A model generated the notes under the pieces. The model did no database searches, was not told where the DNA came from, and worked only from the letters and a program-made list of their open reading frames with translations. A stretch of 6,933 nucleotides of DNA from Chlamydiae bacterium RIFCSPHIGHO2_12_FULL_49_9 (GTDB lineage: Bacteria; Chlamydiota; Chlamydiia; Chlamydiales; SM23-39): assembly GCA_001794935.1 (NCBI GenBank), contig MGLY01000086.1, positions 25,758 through 32,690 of the forward strand, in the 5' to 3' direction. This document shows, one piece after another, positions 1-6,077 of this stretch (position 1 is the first letter of the stretch; every line of letters begins with the position of its first letter). Position numbers and translations under genes: made by a program.

Positions 1-1
1 C

Positions 2-904
2 GCCGAAAAAATCGCCAAGAACACCCTCGACGATCCGATCCTGCGCCAGTTCGTTCCCCTCAAAGAAGAGACCCAGTCACAGCCTGGCTTCACTCTAGAG
101 CCGGTCCAAGATCAGCTCTTTCTTCGCTCAAAAAAAATCCTTCATAAATACAAAGGCAGAGCCCTCGTCTTAGCGACGAGCGCCTGTGCGATGCACTGTA
201 GATATTGTTTTCGTCAAAATTTTCCTTACGAGACAAGGGCAGCCGGTTTTAACGAAGAGCTCGCCTATATCCAATCTCACAAAGATATCTCAGAAATTAT
301 CCTGAGCGGAGGAGATCCTCTCTCTCTCAGCAATGAGGCTCTCCAGTCTCTCTTCCACTCCTTAGATGCCATCTCTCACGTAAAGAGAATCCGCTTCCAC
401 ACCCGCTTTCCAATCGGCATCCCAGAGAGAATCGACGACGCCTTCCTTCATCTCCTAGCGTCCTCCTCCAAGCAGATTTTTTTCATCATCCACTGCAACC
501 ACGCAAGAGAGCTCGATGGCGACATAAAAAAGGCTCTGAAAAAAATCCAACGACTCGGAATCCCCATCCTCAACCAATCTGTCCTTCTCAAGGGGGTCAA
601 TGATACTGAAGAGGCGATGCTTGCGCTTTCTGAAACGCTGATCGACACCGGCATCGTTCCCTATTATCTTCACCAGCTCGACCCCGTCGAAGGGGCCGGC
701 CATTTTGCCGTAACAGACGCCAAAGGCTTAGAGCTCATTGAGTATCTTAGAAAAAACACTTCTGGATTTGGAGTGCCCAAGCTCGTCCGCGAAGAGGTGG
801 GCGCATCGGGGAAAACGACTCTGACTCACCCCAGTGATATCTTCCAAGATGAGGAGAGAGCCCGCATATATAAAACGCGTCTGCTAAAAGCGCTAATCTT
901 TTAA
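2..904 (+). CDS. epmB: EpmB-type EF-P lysine 2,3-aminomutase (5' end cut by window)
   Basis: Radical SAM, PLP-dependent enzyme that converts (S)-alpha-lysine to (R)-beta-lysine, which EpmA then attaches to elongation factor P. The reading frame is open from position 2, so 300 C-terminal residues are visible. The ATG at 191 is internal: it falls inside the radical SAM cluster motif. In the visible fragment C62, C66 and C69 form CxxxCxxC (CAMHCRYCFRQ) for the 4Fe-4S cluster. SGGDP at 102-106 is the SAM-contacting motif, LNQSVLLKGVND ends at D201, and K271 in the VGASGKT stretch is the likely PLP lysine. The run PYYLHQLDPVEGAGHF and the short C-terminus match E. coli EpmB (about 342 aa). The roughly 416-aa KamA proteins carry an extra C-terminal multimerisation region that is absent here. 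About 25 residues follow the usual EpmB end. No efp or epmA is visible nearby. The family call is secure; EpmB over catabolic KamA is inference from length and similarity. Confidence 0.88.
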   Translation, partial: AEKIAKNTLDDPILRQFVPLKEETQSQPGFTLEPVQDQLFLRSKKILHKYKGRALVLATSACAMHCRYCFRQNFPYETRAAGFNEELAYIQSHKDISEIILSGGDPLSLSNEALQSLFHSLDAISHVKRIRFHTRFPIGIPERIDDAFLHLLASSSKQIFFIIHCNHARELDGDIKKALKKIQRLGIPILNQSVLLKGVNDTEEAMLALSETLIDTGIVPYYLHQLDPVEGAGHFAVTDAKGLELIEYLRKNTSGFGVPKLVREEVGASGKTTLTHPSDIFQDEERARIYKTRLLKALIF

Positions 905-941
905 AAGCTTGATCTACTTGGTCGTTGATCGATCTTTGCCT

Positions 942-976
942 TGCACGGAATCTTTTTCCGCCATGCGTCTTTTTTT
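942..976 (+). terminator. possible weak terminator after epmB
   Basis: A 5-bp stem (CGGAA 946-950, TTCCG 956-960) with a 5-base loop lies in the 107-bp convergent gap between epmB and argS. A run of seven T (970-976) follows it after a 9-base spacer. The stem is short and the T-run is too far from it for a classical intrinsic terminator, so this is only a candidate. I see no counterpart on the minus strand for the argS operon. Confidence 0.25.
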
Positions 977-1011
977 CGGCAAGCTATTGTGAATGGAAAC
1001 TGCATAAAACC

Positions 1012-2754
1012 TCACATTCTTTCGACGGTCTCGAGACCTAAAATCTCAAGGCCTTGTTTTAAGACGCGGCTAGTGAGCTCGCAAAGAATCAGACGGCTTC
1101 CCTCTTCGGGAGAGCCTTCCACTCTGCAGTCGCGAAAGAAGGCATTGAATTTCTCAGCGAGCTCGTAGAGATAATCAGTGAGCCTATTTGGGAGAAGATC
1201 GCGGGCCATCACATCGAGCGTCTCGCCAAATCTCTGAAGATGTACGCCGAGGGCGATTTCCGAGGGATGTTGTACATCGATGTGGTGTTTAGAAAGAACC
1301 TGTTTCATGTCGACATGAACTTTTCTCTTAATTCCGTTGATTCGAACATAGGCGTAGAGGAGGAATACGGCCGTATTGCCTTCAAAGCGGAGCATTCGGT
1401 CGTAGCTAAATGTGTAATCTTTGGTTCTATGAGAGGAGAGATCGGCGTATTTGATCGCGCCGATGCCGAGCACTTTGGCAAGGTGGGCTAGCTCAGTAGG
1501 GGAGCCTTCCGTTTTTCTCTCAATTAAAATCTCTTTGGCCTTATCGACAGCTTCAGTGAGAAGATCGATTAGCTTTTCTGTCTCGCCCGATCGAGTTTTG
1601 AATTTTTTCCCATCGGGACCGAGGACAAGTCCAAAGCCCACGTGATCCACCTCTACTTTTTTCGGATCGAGCCATTTTGCTTTAATCGCCGCTGCAATCA
1701 CCATCTGGAAATGGAGCGATTGGCCAGAGTCTGTCACGATGATGATCCGATCTGCCTTCTCTACGAATATGCGATGGCGGATGGTCGCGAGATCGGTCGT
1801 GTCGTAGTTGTAGCCGCCGTCCGATTTTTGGATAATGAGGGGAAGAGGCTCCCCCTCTCGATTTTGAAAGCCCTCGAGGAAGATGCATTTCGCTCCATCT
1901 GAAACCGATACAAGCCCCAATCGATCGAGCTCATCGACAACCTCTTTTAAGAGGGGGTTGTAAAATGACTCGCCTCTCTCTACAAGGCGCACCTGCATCA
2001 GATCGTAAATTTCCTGAAAACCTTTCCGAGAGATATCGCAGATGATCTTCCAGGCTTTCATAGCCTCTTTTTCACCAGACTGAAGGCGAACGACTTCGAA
2101 CTGCGATTTTTTCTTAAATTCGGGATCGGCATCAAAGCGCTTTTTAGCCGCTTTGTACCAGTTCATAAGAGTGACGAGATCCGTTGTCTCTTCTCCCTTT
2201 AAAACAGCAGGCGCCGAGTCAAACATGTAGGTGATGAGCATCCCGAACTGAGTGCCCCAATCGCCGATGTGATTCAATCTCAAAACGTCTTGTTTTAAAA
2301 ACTCAAAGAGCCTCGCCAAACAGTCGCCGATGATGGTAGAGCGGATGTGGCCGACGTGGAGCTCTTTGGCGATATTCGGAGAGGAAAAGTCGACAACGAT
2401 CTTTTGCCTTTTATGGGGCGGCATCGCTCCCAAAAGTGGGTCCTTGAGTTGTTCGTTGAGTCTCTCGGATAAAAATGGGGAAGAGAGAGTGAAATTGATG
2501 AAGCCGGGGCCCGCAATATCAACCTTGCGATACGTCGCTCTATCGTCTAAATGATCGACGATTTTTTGGGCGATAGCGCGCGGATTTTGTCCGAGGAGTT
2601 TGGCGAGGCGAAGCGCGCTGTTGCACTGATAATGGCCGAATTCTTCAGGACACGCTGCGACATCCGCTTTTTTTTCCTCCGCAGCAAGCGCTGGAAAAGC
2701 CTTGCCGATCACCTCGGTTAAGCGCCCACGTAAGAGAGCGAGCAGCGTTTGCAT
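1012..2754 (-). CDS. argS: arginyl-tRNA synthetase
   Basis: Cytoplasmic class Ia aminoacyl-tRNA synthetase that charges tRNA-Arg with arginine using ATP. From the ATG at 2754 the protein has 580 aa, close to E. coli ArgRS (577). The N-terminal Add-1 tRNA-recognition domain covers roughly residues 1-100. The HIGH signature is HVGH (133-136), preceded by the family run VDFSSPNIAKELHVGH. ArgRS replaces KMSKS with a degenerate loop, seen here as GKKFKTR (382-388). The C-terminal DALR-type anticodon-binding domain starts near residue 465 (LLYAYVRI) and runs to the end. The frame continues upstream to 2973, but that part overlaps the dehydrogenase gene and has no ArgRS character. The 2754 start is supported by a purine-rich AGGGGGAAG directly before it and by the position of the Add-1 domain. 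It is the second gene of an operon: the upstream TAG (2764-2762) lies 7 bp away and overlaps the ribosome binding site, suggesting translational coupling. Confidence 0.96.
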   Translation of the reverse strand: MQTLLALLRGRLTEVIGKAFPALAAEEKKADVAACPEEFGHYQCNSALRLAKLLGQNPRAIAQKIVDHLDDRATYRKVDIAGPGFINFTLSSPFLSERLNEQLKDPLLGAMPPHKRQKIVVDFSSPNIAKELHVGHIRSTIIGDCLARLFEFLKQDVLRLNHIGDWGTQFGMLITYMFDSAPAVLKGEETTDLVTLMNWYKAAKKRFDADPEFKKKSQFEVVRLQSGEKEAMKAWKIICDISRKGFQEIYDLMQVRLVERGESFYNPLLKEVVDELDRLGLVSVSDGAKCIFLEGFQNREGEPLPLIIQKSDGGYNYDTTDLATIRHRIFVEKADRIIIVTDSGQSLHFQMVIAAAIKAKWLDPKKVEVDHVGFGLVLGPDGKKFKTRSGETEKLIDLLTEAVDKAKEILIERKTEGSPTELAHLAKVLGIGAIKYADLSSHRTKDYTFSYDRMLRFEGNTAVFLLYAYVRINGIKRKVHVDMKQVLSKHHIDVQHPSEIALGVHLQRFGETLDVMARDLLPNRLTDYLYELAEKFNAFFRDCRVEGSPEEGSRLILCELTSRVLKQGLEILGLETVERM

Positions 2755-2761
2755 CTTCCCC

Positions 2762-3943
2762 CTATGCGCTGTGGTGGAAAGTGGGAGGAACGACCCTCTT
2801 TCCGATTCCATACTTGATGCGGTACTCTGCGAGTGCGAGCGCTGCCGAGTGGGTGGATTCCCGATTCTTCTCGGCGATTTCATAGATCGCCAAAAGAGTG
2901 TCGTAAATGTGGTGCACTTTATAGCGCGGCGATCTCGGGTTATACCCTTCGTCATCGAGCTCTGCAGCCACATTCAATAGGCCGCCTGCGTTGATCACAA
3001 AGTCAGGCGCATAGAGAATCCCCCTGTCTTTAAGAACATTCGCATGGGAGTCTTTGAGCAACTGGTTATTTGCACAGCCTGCAATCGCTTTGCACTTTAG
3101 CTGGGGAATCGTCTGATCGTTGATCACACCGCCAAACGCGCAAGGAGAGAGAACATCGCAAGGAACTTTCAAAATCTCATCGGTGGAAACCGCCTTCGCG
3201 CCATATTTCGCAGTCAACCGCTCCAGTTTTTCAGCGTCTCGATCCGACAAAATCAGCGTCGCGCCGGCCCAGAAAAGATATTCGGCCAAATGGCTCCCGA
3301 CGTTGCCGAGTCCCTGAACCGCAACTGTGCGCCCCTCTAAAGAATCGGTTCCATATAACTTTTTTATTGCCGACTGAATGCCGCGGAATGTGCCCCAAGC
3401 CGTAAATGGTCCCGGATCGCCGCTGCTCTTTTCATGGGGAAGCCCAACTACATATTTCGTCGCCTTCCGAACCACCTTCACATCTTCTGTCGTGCAACCC
3501 ATGTCCTCTGCACAAATATAGCTGCCGGCGAGTTTCTCAACGGCTGCGCCGAAAGCGAGGAGCATCTCAGGAGTTTTCTGCTTAAAAGGATCGGCGATAA
3601 TGACGCTCTTGCCGCCGCCGAAGCCCACTTCAGCCACAGCCGACTTATAGGTCATCCCCTTGGCCAACCTCAAGGCATCTTCGAGAGCGTCCCCAAATGT
3701 CGCGTAGGGTTGGATTCGGATGCCGCCGAGGGCAGGTCCGAGCTCGGTATTGTGGATGGCAATGATCCCTACGAGGTTCAATTTTCTATCTGTCACTTTG
3801 ACGACGAGTTCATATCCTTTGACTGCAGGGAGGGAAAGCTTCTCGACCTGAAGCCCGGAGGAGATTTTTTGCCCCTCTTGAATCAAAGCGGCAAGCCGTT
3901 TTTTTGCATCATGTTCTTTCTGATCAAGGAGTTGGGTGCTCAT
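2762..3943 (-). CDS. ldh: leucine/Glu-Leu-Phe-Val family amino-acid dehydrogenase
   Basis: NAD-dependent oxidative deaminase of the Glu/Leu/Phe/Val dehydrogenase superfamily, closest by eye to leucine dehydrogenase. It would interconvert branched-chain amino acids and 2-oxo acids in the cytoplasm. The 393-aa protein shows IAIHNTELGPALGG (61-74), the substrate/catalytic lysines K100 (MTYK) and K112 (GFGGGKSVII), and the catalytic acid D147 (CAEDMG). GDPGPFTAWG (175-184) precedes a Rossmann fold with GLGNVG (211-216). D234 in ILSDRD is placed to bind the adenine ribose, which favours NAD over NADP. NAGGLLNVAAE (318-328) is also typical. Before IAIHNT there are about 30 more residues than in Bacillus leucine dehydrogenase, and they are charged and helix-like. 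No ATG lies between the chosen start and the conserved core. The start has a strong GAGGA (3955-3951) with 7-base spacing. Substrate choice among Leu, Val and Phe cannot be read from the sequence. Confidence 0.9.
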   Translation of the reverse strand: MSTQLLDQKEHDAKKRLAALIQEGQKISSGLQVEKLSLPAVKGYELVVKVTDRKLNLVGIIAIHNTELGPALGGIRIQPYATFGDALEDALRLAKGMTYKSAVAEVGFGGGKSVIIADPFKQKTPEMLLAFGAAVEKLAGSYICAEDMGCTTEDVKVVRKATKYVVGLPHEKSSGDPGPFTAWGTFRGIQSAIKKLYGTDSLEGRTVAVQGLGNVGSHLAEYLFWAGATLILSDRDAEKLERLTAKYGAKAVSTDEILKVPCDVLSPCAFGGVINDQTIPQLKCKAIAGCANNQLLKDSHANVLKDRGILYAPDFVINAGGLLNVAAELDDEGYNPRSPRYKVHHIYDTLLAIYEIAEKNRESTHSAALALAEYRIKYGIGKRVVPPTFHHSA

Positions 3944-3950
3944 TTAAAAA

Positions 3951-3955
3951 TCCTC
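3951..3955 (-). promoter_or_regulatory. ribosome binding site of the dehydrogenase
   Basis: Minus strand GAGGA, 7 bases before the ATG at 3943. It fixes the start of the dehydrogenase and therefore supports its unusual N-terminal extension as translated. Confidence 0.75.
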
Positions 3956-3991
3956 ACAAAAGTGCGATATATTCAAGAAAAATTTGCAGCC

Positions 3992-4020
3992 AGTATACCA
4001 ACCCCCAGATCTGAAATCAA
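3992..4020 (-). promoter_or_regulatory. sigma70-type promoter of the dehydrogenase-argS operon
   Basis: On the minus strand, TTGATT (4020-4015) and TATACT (3997-3992) are separated by exactly 17 bp. Both hexamers are close to consensus (TTGACA, TATAAT). Initiation would fall near 3985, giving a leader of about 42 nt before the ATG at 3943. The inverted-repeat element begins about 15 bp upstream of the -35 box, so it would lie just outside the transcript and in the activator position. Confidence 0.7.
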
Positions 4021-4091
4021 GCGGAGAGAGCATCCAGAGGCAATTGCAAAACTCATTTGCCCATAAAAATCGCCCTTTTGAGGTCATTTGC

Positions 4092-4140
4092 GTCCCAGCT
4101 CCTCACCCAACCCACCAGGGGTTGGGCTCGTCGCGGGGAC
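4092..4140. other. hairpin A in the core of the inverted repeat
   Basis: The inner stem is CCCAACCC (4106-4113) with GGGTTGGG (4119-4126), 8 bp with a 5-base loop. An outer stem pairs GTCCC (4092-4096) with GGGAC (4136-4140) and continues, after an A/G mismatch, with two more G-C pairs (4098-4099 with 4133-4134). An unpaired internal loop separates the two stems. The first base, G4092, is also the last base of the left long arm, so the hairpin sits directly on the long stem. Confidence 0.7.
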
Positions 4141-4141
4141 C

Positions 4142-4160
4142 GTGGCGGCCATGCCGCCAC
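4142..4160. other. hairpin B in the core of the inverted repeat
   Basis: GTGGCGGC (4142-4149) pairs perfectly with GCCGCCAC (4153-4160) around the three-base loop CAT. It is one base from hairpin A (4141) and one base from the right long arm (4161), making a compact three-way junction. Confidence 0.75.
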
Positions 4161-4286
4161 TCGCAAATGGCCTCAAAATCATCGATTTTTCTGGGCAAAG
4201 CAGTTTTGCAATTGCCTCTCCATTAAAAAATTTGATAAGGACGCCGTAGTTTTTTCTTTAAAAAGAAAGGGAGCCCCAAAATCTGT

Positions 4287-4315
4287 TTGATGATAAAGCC
4301 TTTCTGCTATATCTT
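4287..4315 (+). promoter_or_regulatory. candidate promoter of the DUF2709-tsaE-engB-dnaQ operon
   Basis: TTGATG (4287-4292) and TATCTT (4310-4315) are 17 bp apart. An alternative -10 is the extended form TGCTATATC (4305-4313) with a 15-bp spacer. Both readings are moderate matches. The transcript would have a short leader of about 30-35 nt before the first gene. The position between the inverted repeat and the first gene is right for this operon. Confidence 0.4.
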
Positions 4316-4348
4316 TGCTGTCTAAAACCATGTAAAAGTCGAGATTTT

Positions 4349-4353
4349 GAGGA
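4349..4353 (+). promoter_or_regulatory. ribosome binding site that decides between two ATGs
   Basis: GAGGA stands 1 base before the ATG at 4355 and 4 bases before the ATG at 4358. Usual spacing favours the second ATG, which would make the protein one residue shorter. Confidence 0.6.
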
Positions 4354-4354
4354 T

Positions 4355-5083
4355 ATGATGACAGCCGCCCTCACCATTACTGCGGAGCAGAAAAACGAGC
4401 TGCTTAAGTTTTTGAAGAAGAACCGCAATACCGATTTAGTGACCATCTATCTCGCTTTTATCGAAGAGAAATACCGACTAAAGCCCGTCCTTTTTCCTCG
4501 AGACAAAACGATTTACCAAAGCACTGACGACCTCATTCGGAAGCTAGAGGCCGAAGGAAAGCTCTGGAGAGAGACAGAGATCACGATCCAATTCGGCCAG
4601 CAGAGCGTCAATGAAAATACAAAAAAGATTTATATCTGCCCTTTCACCGGAAAGGTTTTTGGCGACAACACCCACCCAAATCCGCAAGACGCCATCTACG
4701 ACTGGGTTTCCACATGCCCTGAGAACAAAGAGCGCGTCGGCGGGCTTCCCGCGAAGCGCTTCTTCGTATCCGAAGATCCCGAAGTGATTAAAAACTACAT
4801 CAGCGAAAGAAAAGCCTCGATGAAGAAGGTGGTTTATTCCTCCGCGATTACCGGCAAGCTCTTCAACAGCAAGGCCGCCGTGATTGAAGATTTCAAGAAA
4901 AACCAGATCAAGCTGTTGACGCTGCTCGAAGTGCAAAACCAAAACCGATTCCAGATCGAAGAGAGCTTTCTCGCCTTTATCCAAAAACACCTCTCTGAAG
5001 ATAAAATCGCCGAGTTTGTCGAGGCGCTGTCACAACATCCCGAGTTTGGCTCTTATCTCGAAAAGTGGGTCGAGAGCGATTGA
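4355..5083 (+). CDS. conserved chlamydial protein of unknown function (DUF2709-like)
   Basis: A 242-aa soluble protein with no signal peptide or membrane segment. I recognise it as resembling the DUF2709 family of Chlamydiae (C. trachomatis CT538 group). Its function is unknown. The N-terminal 75 residues are charged and helical. A conserved-looking core begins at KKIYICPFTGKVFGD (90-104) and continues through AIYDWVSTCPE and RFFVSEDPEVIKNYI. A second copy of the core motif, VYSSAITGKLFNS (160-172), suggests an internal duplication of the (V/I)Y-x4-TGK-hydrophobic-F pattern. The C-terminal 50 residues are acidic and helical. C95 and C121 are the only cysteines, too few for a classical zinc ribbon within one chain. 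The start is ATGATG. The ribosome binding site GAGGA (4349-4353) is only 1 base from the first ATG and 4 from the second (4358), so 4358 may be the true start. It heads a four-gene operon and overlaps tsaE. Confidence 0.85.
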   Translation: MMTAALTITAEQKNELLKFLKKNRNTDLVTIYLAFIEEKYRLKPVLFPRDKTIYQSTDDLIRKLEAEGKLWRETEITIQFGQQSVNENTKKIYICPFTGKVFGDNTHPNPQDAIYDWVSTCPENKERVGGLPAKRFFVSEDPEVIKNYISERKASMKKVVYSSAITGKLFNSKAAVIEDFKKNQIKLLTLLEVQNQNRFQIEESFLAFIQKHLSEDKIAEFVEALSQHPEFGSYLEKWVESD

Positions 5084-5499
5084 TTTTTCTAGAGACGCTT
5101 CAAGACACTTTGGCCTTTGGCGAAAAGGTAGCCAGGACGCTGGCGCCCAACTCGATTCTGGCGCTCTCCGGGGATCTTGGAGCGGGCAAAACAAGCTTTG
5201 TCCAAGGACTTGCCCGCGGTTTGAAAATTAAAGAAATGGTTCAAAGCCCGACATTTGTCACTTTGAACTTATATGAAGCGCCTCTGCCTCTTTTCCATTT
5301 CGATCTATATCGCTTGAAAGAGGGAATGGATTTCTTAAGGCTCGGCTTTGATGAGTATTTTCGAAAGGGGGGAGTCTGTGCGATCGAGTGGCCCGAGAGA
5401 ATCGAGGCGATTCTTCCCGAAGAGACTCTTTGGATCACCTTTAGTCACACAAATGAGGGCGGAAGGATTGCCGCAGTCGGAACAAAGAAAAGACGATGA
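5065..5499 (+). CDS. tsaE: tRNA t6A biosynthesis ATPase TsaE (YjeE)
   Basis: P-loop ATPase that works with TsaB and TsaD to make N6-threonylcarbamoyladenosine at position 37 of ANN-decoding tRNAs. Counting from the GTG at 5065 the protein has 144 aa, typical for the family. The Walker A is GDLGAGKT (36-43). The family threonine/switch region is VQSPTFVTLN (59-68). HFDLYRL (78-84) and the C-terminal AIEWPERI (106-113) are TsaE hallmarks. The start is ambiguous. GTG 5065 has no ribosome binding site and overlaps the upstream gene by 19 bp. TTG 5080 overlaps the upstream TGA as TTGA, has a GAGAG (5073-5077) 3 bases before it, and would give a 139-aa protein starting at IFLETLQD. Neither option affects a known motif. 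The stop overlaps the engB start as ATGA. Confidence 0.94.
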   Translation: MGRERLIFLETLQDTLAFGEKVARTLAPNSILALSGDLGAGKTSFVQGLARGLKIKEMVQSPTFVTLNLYEAPLPLFHFDLYRLKEGMDFLRLGFDEYFRKGGVCAIEWPERIEAILPEETLWITFSHTNEGGRIAAVGTKKRR

Positions 5500-6077
5500 G
5501 AGCTGAATTTCTCCTGTCCACTCTCTCCGAGTTTCCCTCGTTGAAAGATCCTCAGGGACGTCCTTTGCCCGAGATCGCTCTCGCAGGGAGATCGAACGTC
5601 GGCAAATCGAGTCTCATCAACCATTTTCTCGGACAAAAAAAAGCAGCAAAAACGTCAGCCACTCCCGGGAAAACACAGCTGCTCAACTTTTTTCTCATCG
5701 ACGATTCGTTTCTCCTCGTCGATCTTCCCGGCTATGGGTTTGCCAAAGCGCCTGTTGAGTCGATCGAAAAGTGGTCTTCTGCAATTGACACCTATCTAAA
5801 CAATCGCCCCTCGCTCAAACTCATCCTCCTTCTCATCGACTGCAGAAGAGAACCCAAGGACGAAGATCTCTCCATGATTGAGTGGGCGAAGACGATGCAG
5901 ATTCCCTTGCTGATCATTTTCACAAAAACCGACAAACTCAAAGCTGCAGAGCTCGACCTTGCATTGAAAAAAAATACAAAAAGGCTCGGCTGCGAAATCA
6001 TCCCCTACTCAGTAGAAAACGGGAGAACCAGAGACTGGCTAATCAAAAGAATCCGGGGAATTTTATGGGCCAAATAA
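5496..6077 (+). CDS. engB: ribosome-biogenesis GTPase EngB (YihA/YsxC)
   Basis: Small TRAFAC-class GTPase needed for late assembly of the large ribosomal subunit in the bacteria studied. The 193-aa length is typical for the family. The G1 P-loop is GRSNVGKS (31-38). The family run TSATPGKTQLLNFF (53-66) contains the G2 threonine. G3 is DLPGYG (76-81), with the GYGFAK context specific to EngB. G4 is TKTD (143-146), and the G5 region is near YSVENG (171-176). All motifs for GTP binding appear intact. The ATG at 5496 overlaps the tsaE stop by 4 bp (ATGA), and the upstream AAGAAAAGA is only a weak ribosome binding site, so re-initiation after tsaE is likely. The 3' end overlaps dnaQ by 13 bp. Confidence 0.96.
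   Translation: MRAEFLLSTLSEFPSLKDPQGRPLPEIALAGRSNVGKSSLINHFLGQKKAAKTSATPGKTQLLNFFLIDDSFLLVDLPGYGFAKAPVESIEKWSSAIDTYLNNRPSLKLILLLIDCRREPKDEDLSMIEWAKTMQIPLLIIFTKTDKLKAAELDLALKKNTKRLGCEIIPYSVENGRTRDWLIKRIRGILWAK

Larger units (their letters stand above)
4036..4219. repeat. 184-bp imperfect inverted-repeat element with hairpin core
   Basis: The left arm (4036-4092) is the reverse complement of the right arm (4162-4219). The outermost 18 bases match perfectly (AGAGGCAATTGCAAAACT). Four further 8-base blocks match (TTTGCCCA, AAAAATCG, TTTTGAGG, CATTTGCG), separated by small mismatches or a 3/4-base internal loop. That gives about 50 base pairs in total. The roughly 70-bp core is GC-rich and holds two more hairpins (4092-4140 and 4142-4160), so one strand can fold as a long stem ending in a two-armed branch. 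GCAATTGC, itself a palindrome, occurs once in each arm. Short frames here carry no protein-like signal. It lies between two divergent operons. A flanking CAT (4031-4033, 4221-4223) could be a 3-bp target duplication, which is weak evidence. A miniature inverted-repeat mobile element, a structured RNA or a boundary element are all possible. Confidence 0.88.

Noticed and set aside
1027..1038. 12-bp perfect palindrome GGTCTCGAGACC
   Set aside because: It lies in the coding 3' end of argS (the Glu-Thr-Val region), has no T-run after it on either strand and is a single occurrence.
1012..2973. ArgS frame extended upstream to 2973
   Set aside because: The first 73 residues are antisense-overlapping-type shadow of the dehydrogenase gene on the same strand in another frame. 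The ArgRS domain and a ribosome binding site place the start at 2754.
4092..4161. tRNA-like cloverleaf in the core of the inverted repeat
   Set aside because: Only two arms plus the long stem exist. There is no T-loop consensus, no acceptor stem of tRNA size and no plausible anticodon arm.
4253..4268. AT-rich palindrome TTTCTTTAAAAAGAAA
   Set aside because: It is a weak hairpin with a two-base centre in an AT-rich stretch. There is no gene upstream on the plus strand to terminate.
3984..4290. Short plus-strand frames across the inverted repeat
   Set aside because: They are composed of the palindromic repeat itself and have no coherent protein character or convincing ribosome binding site.
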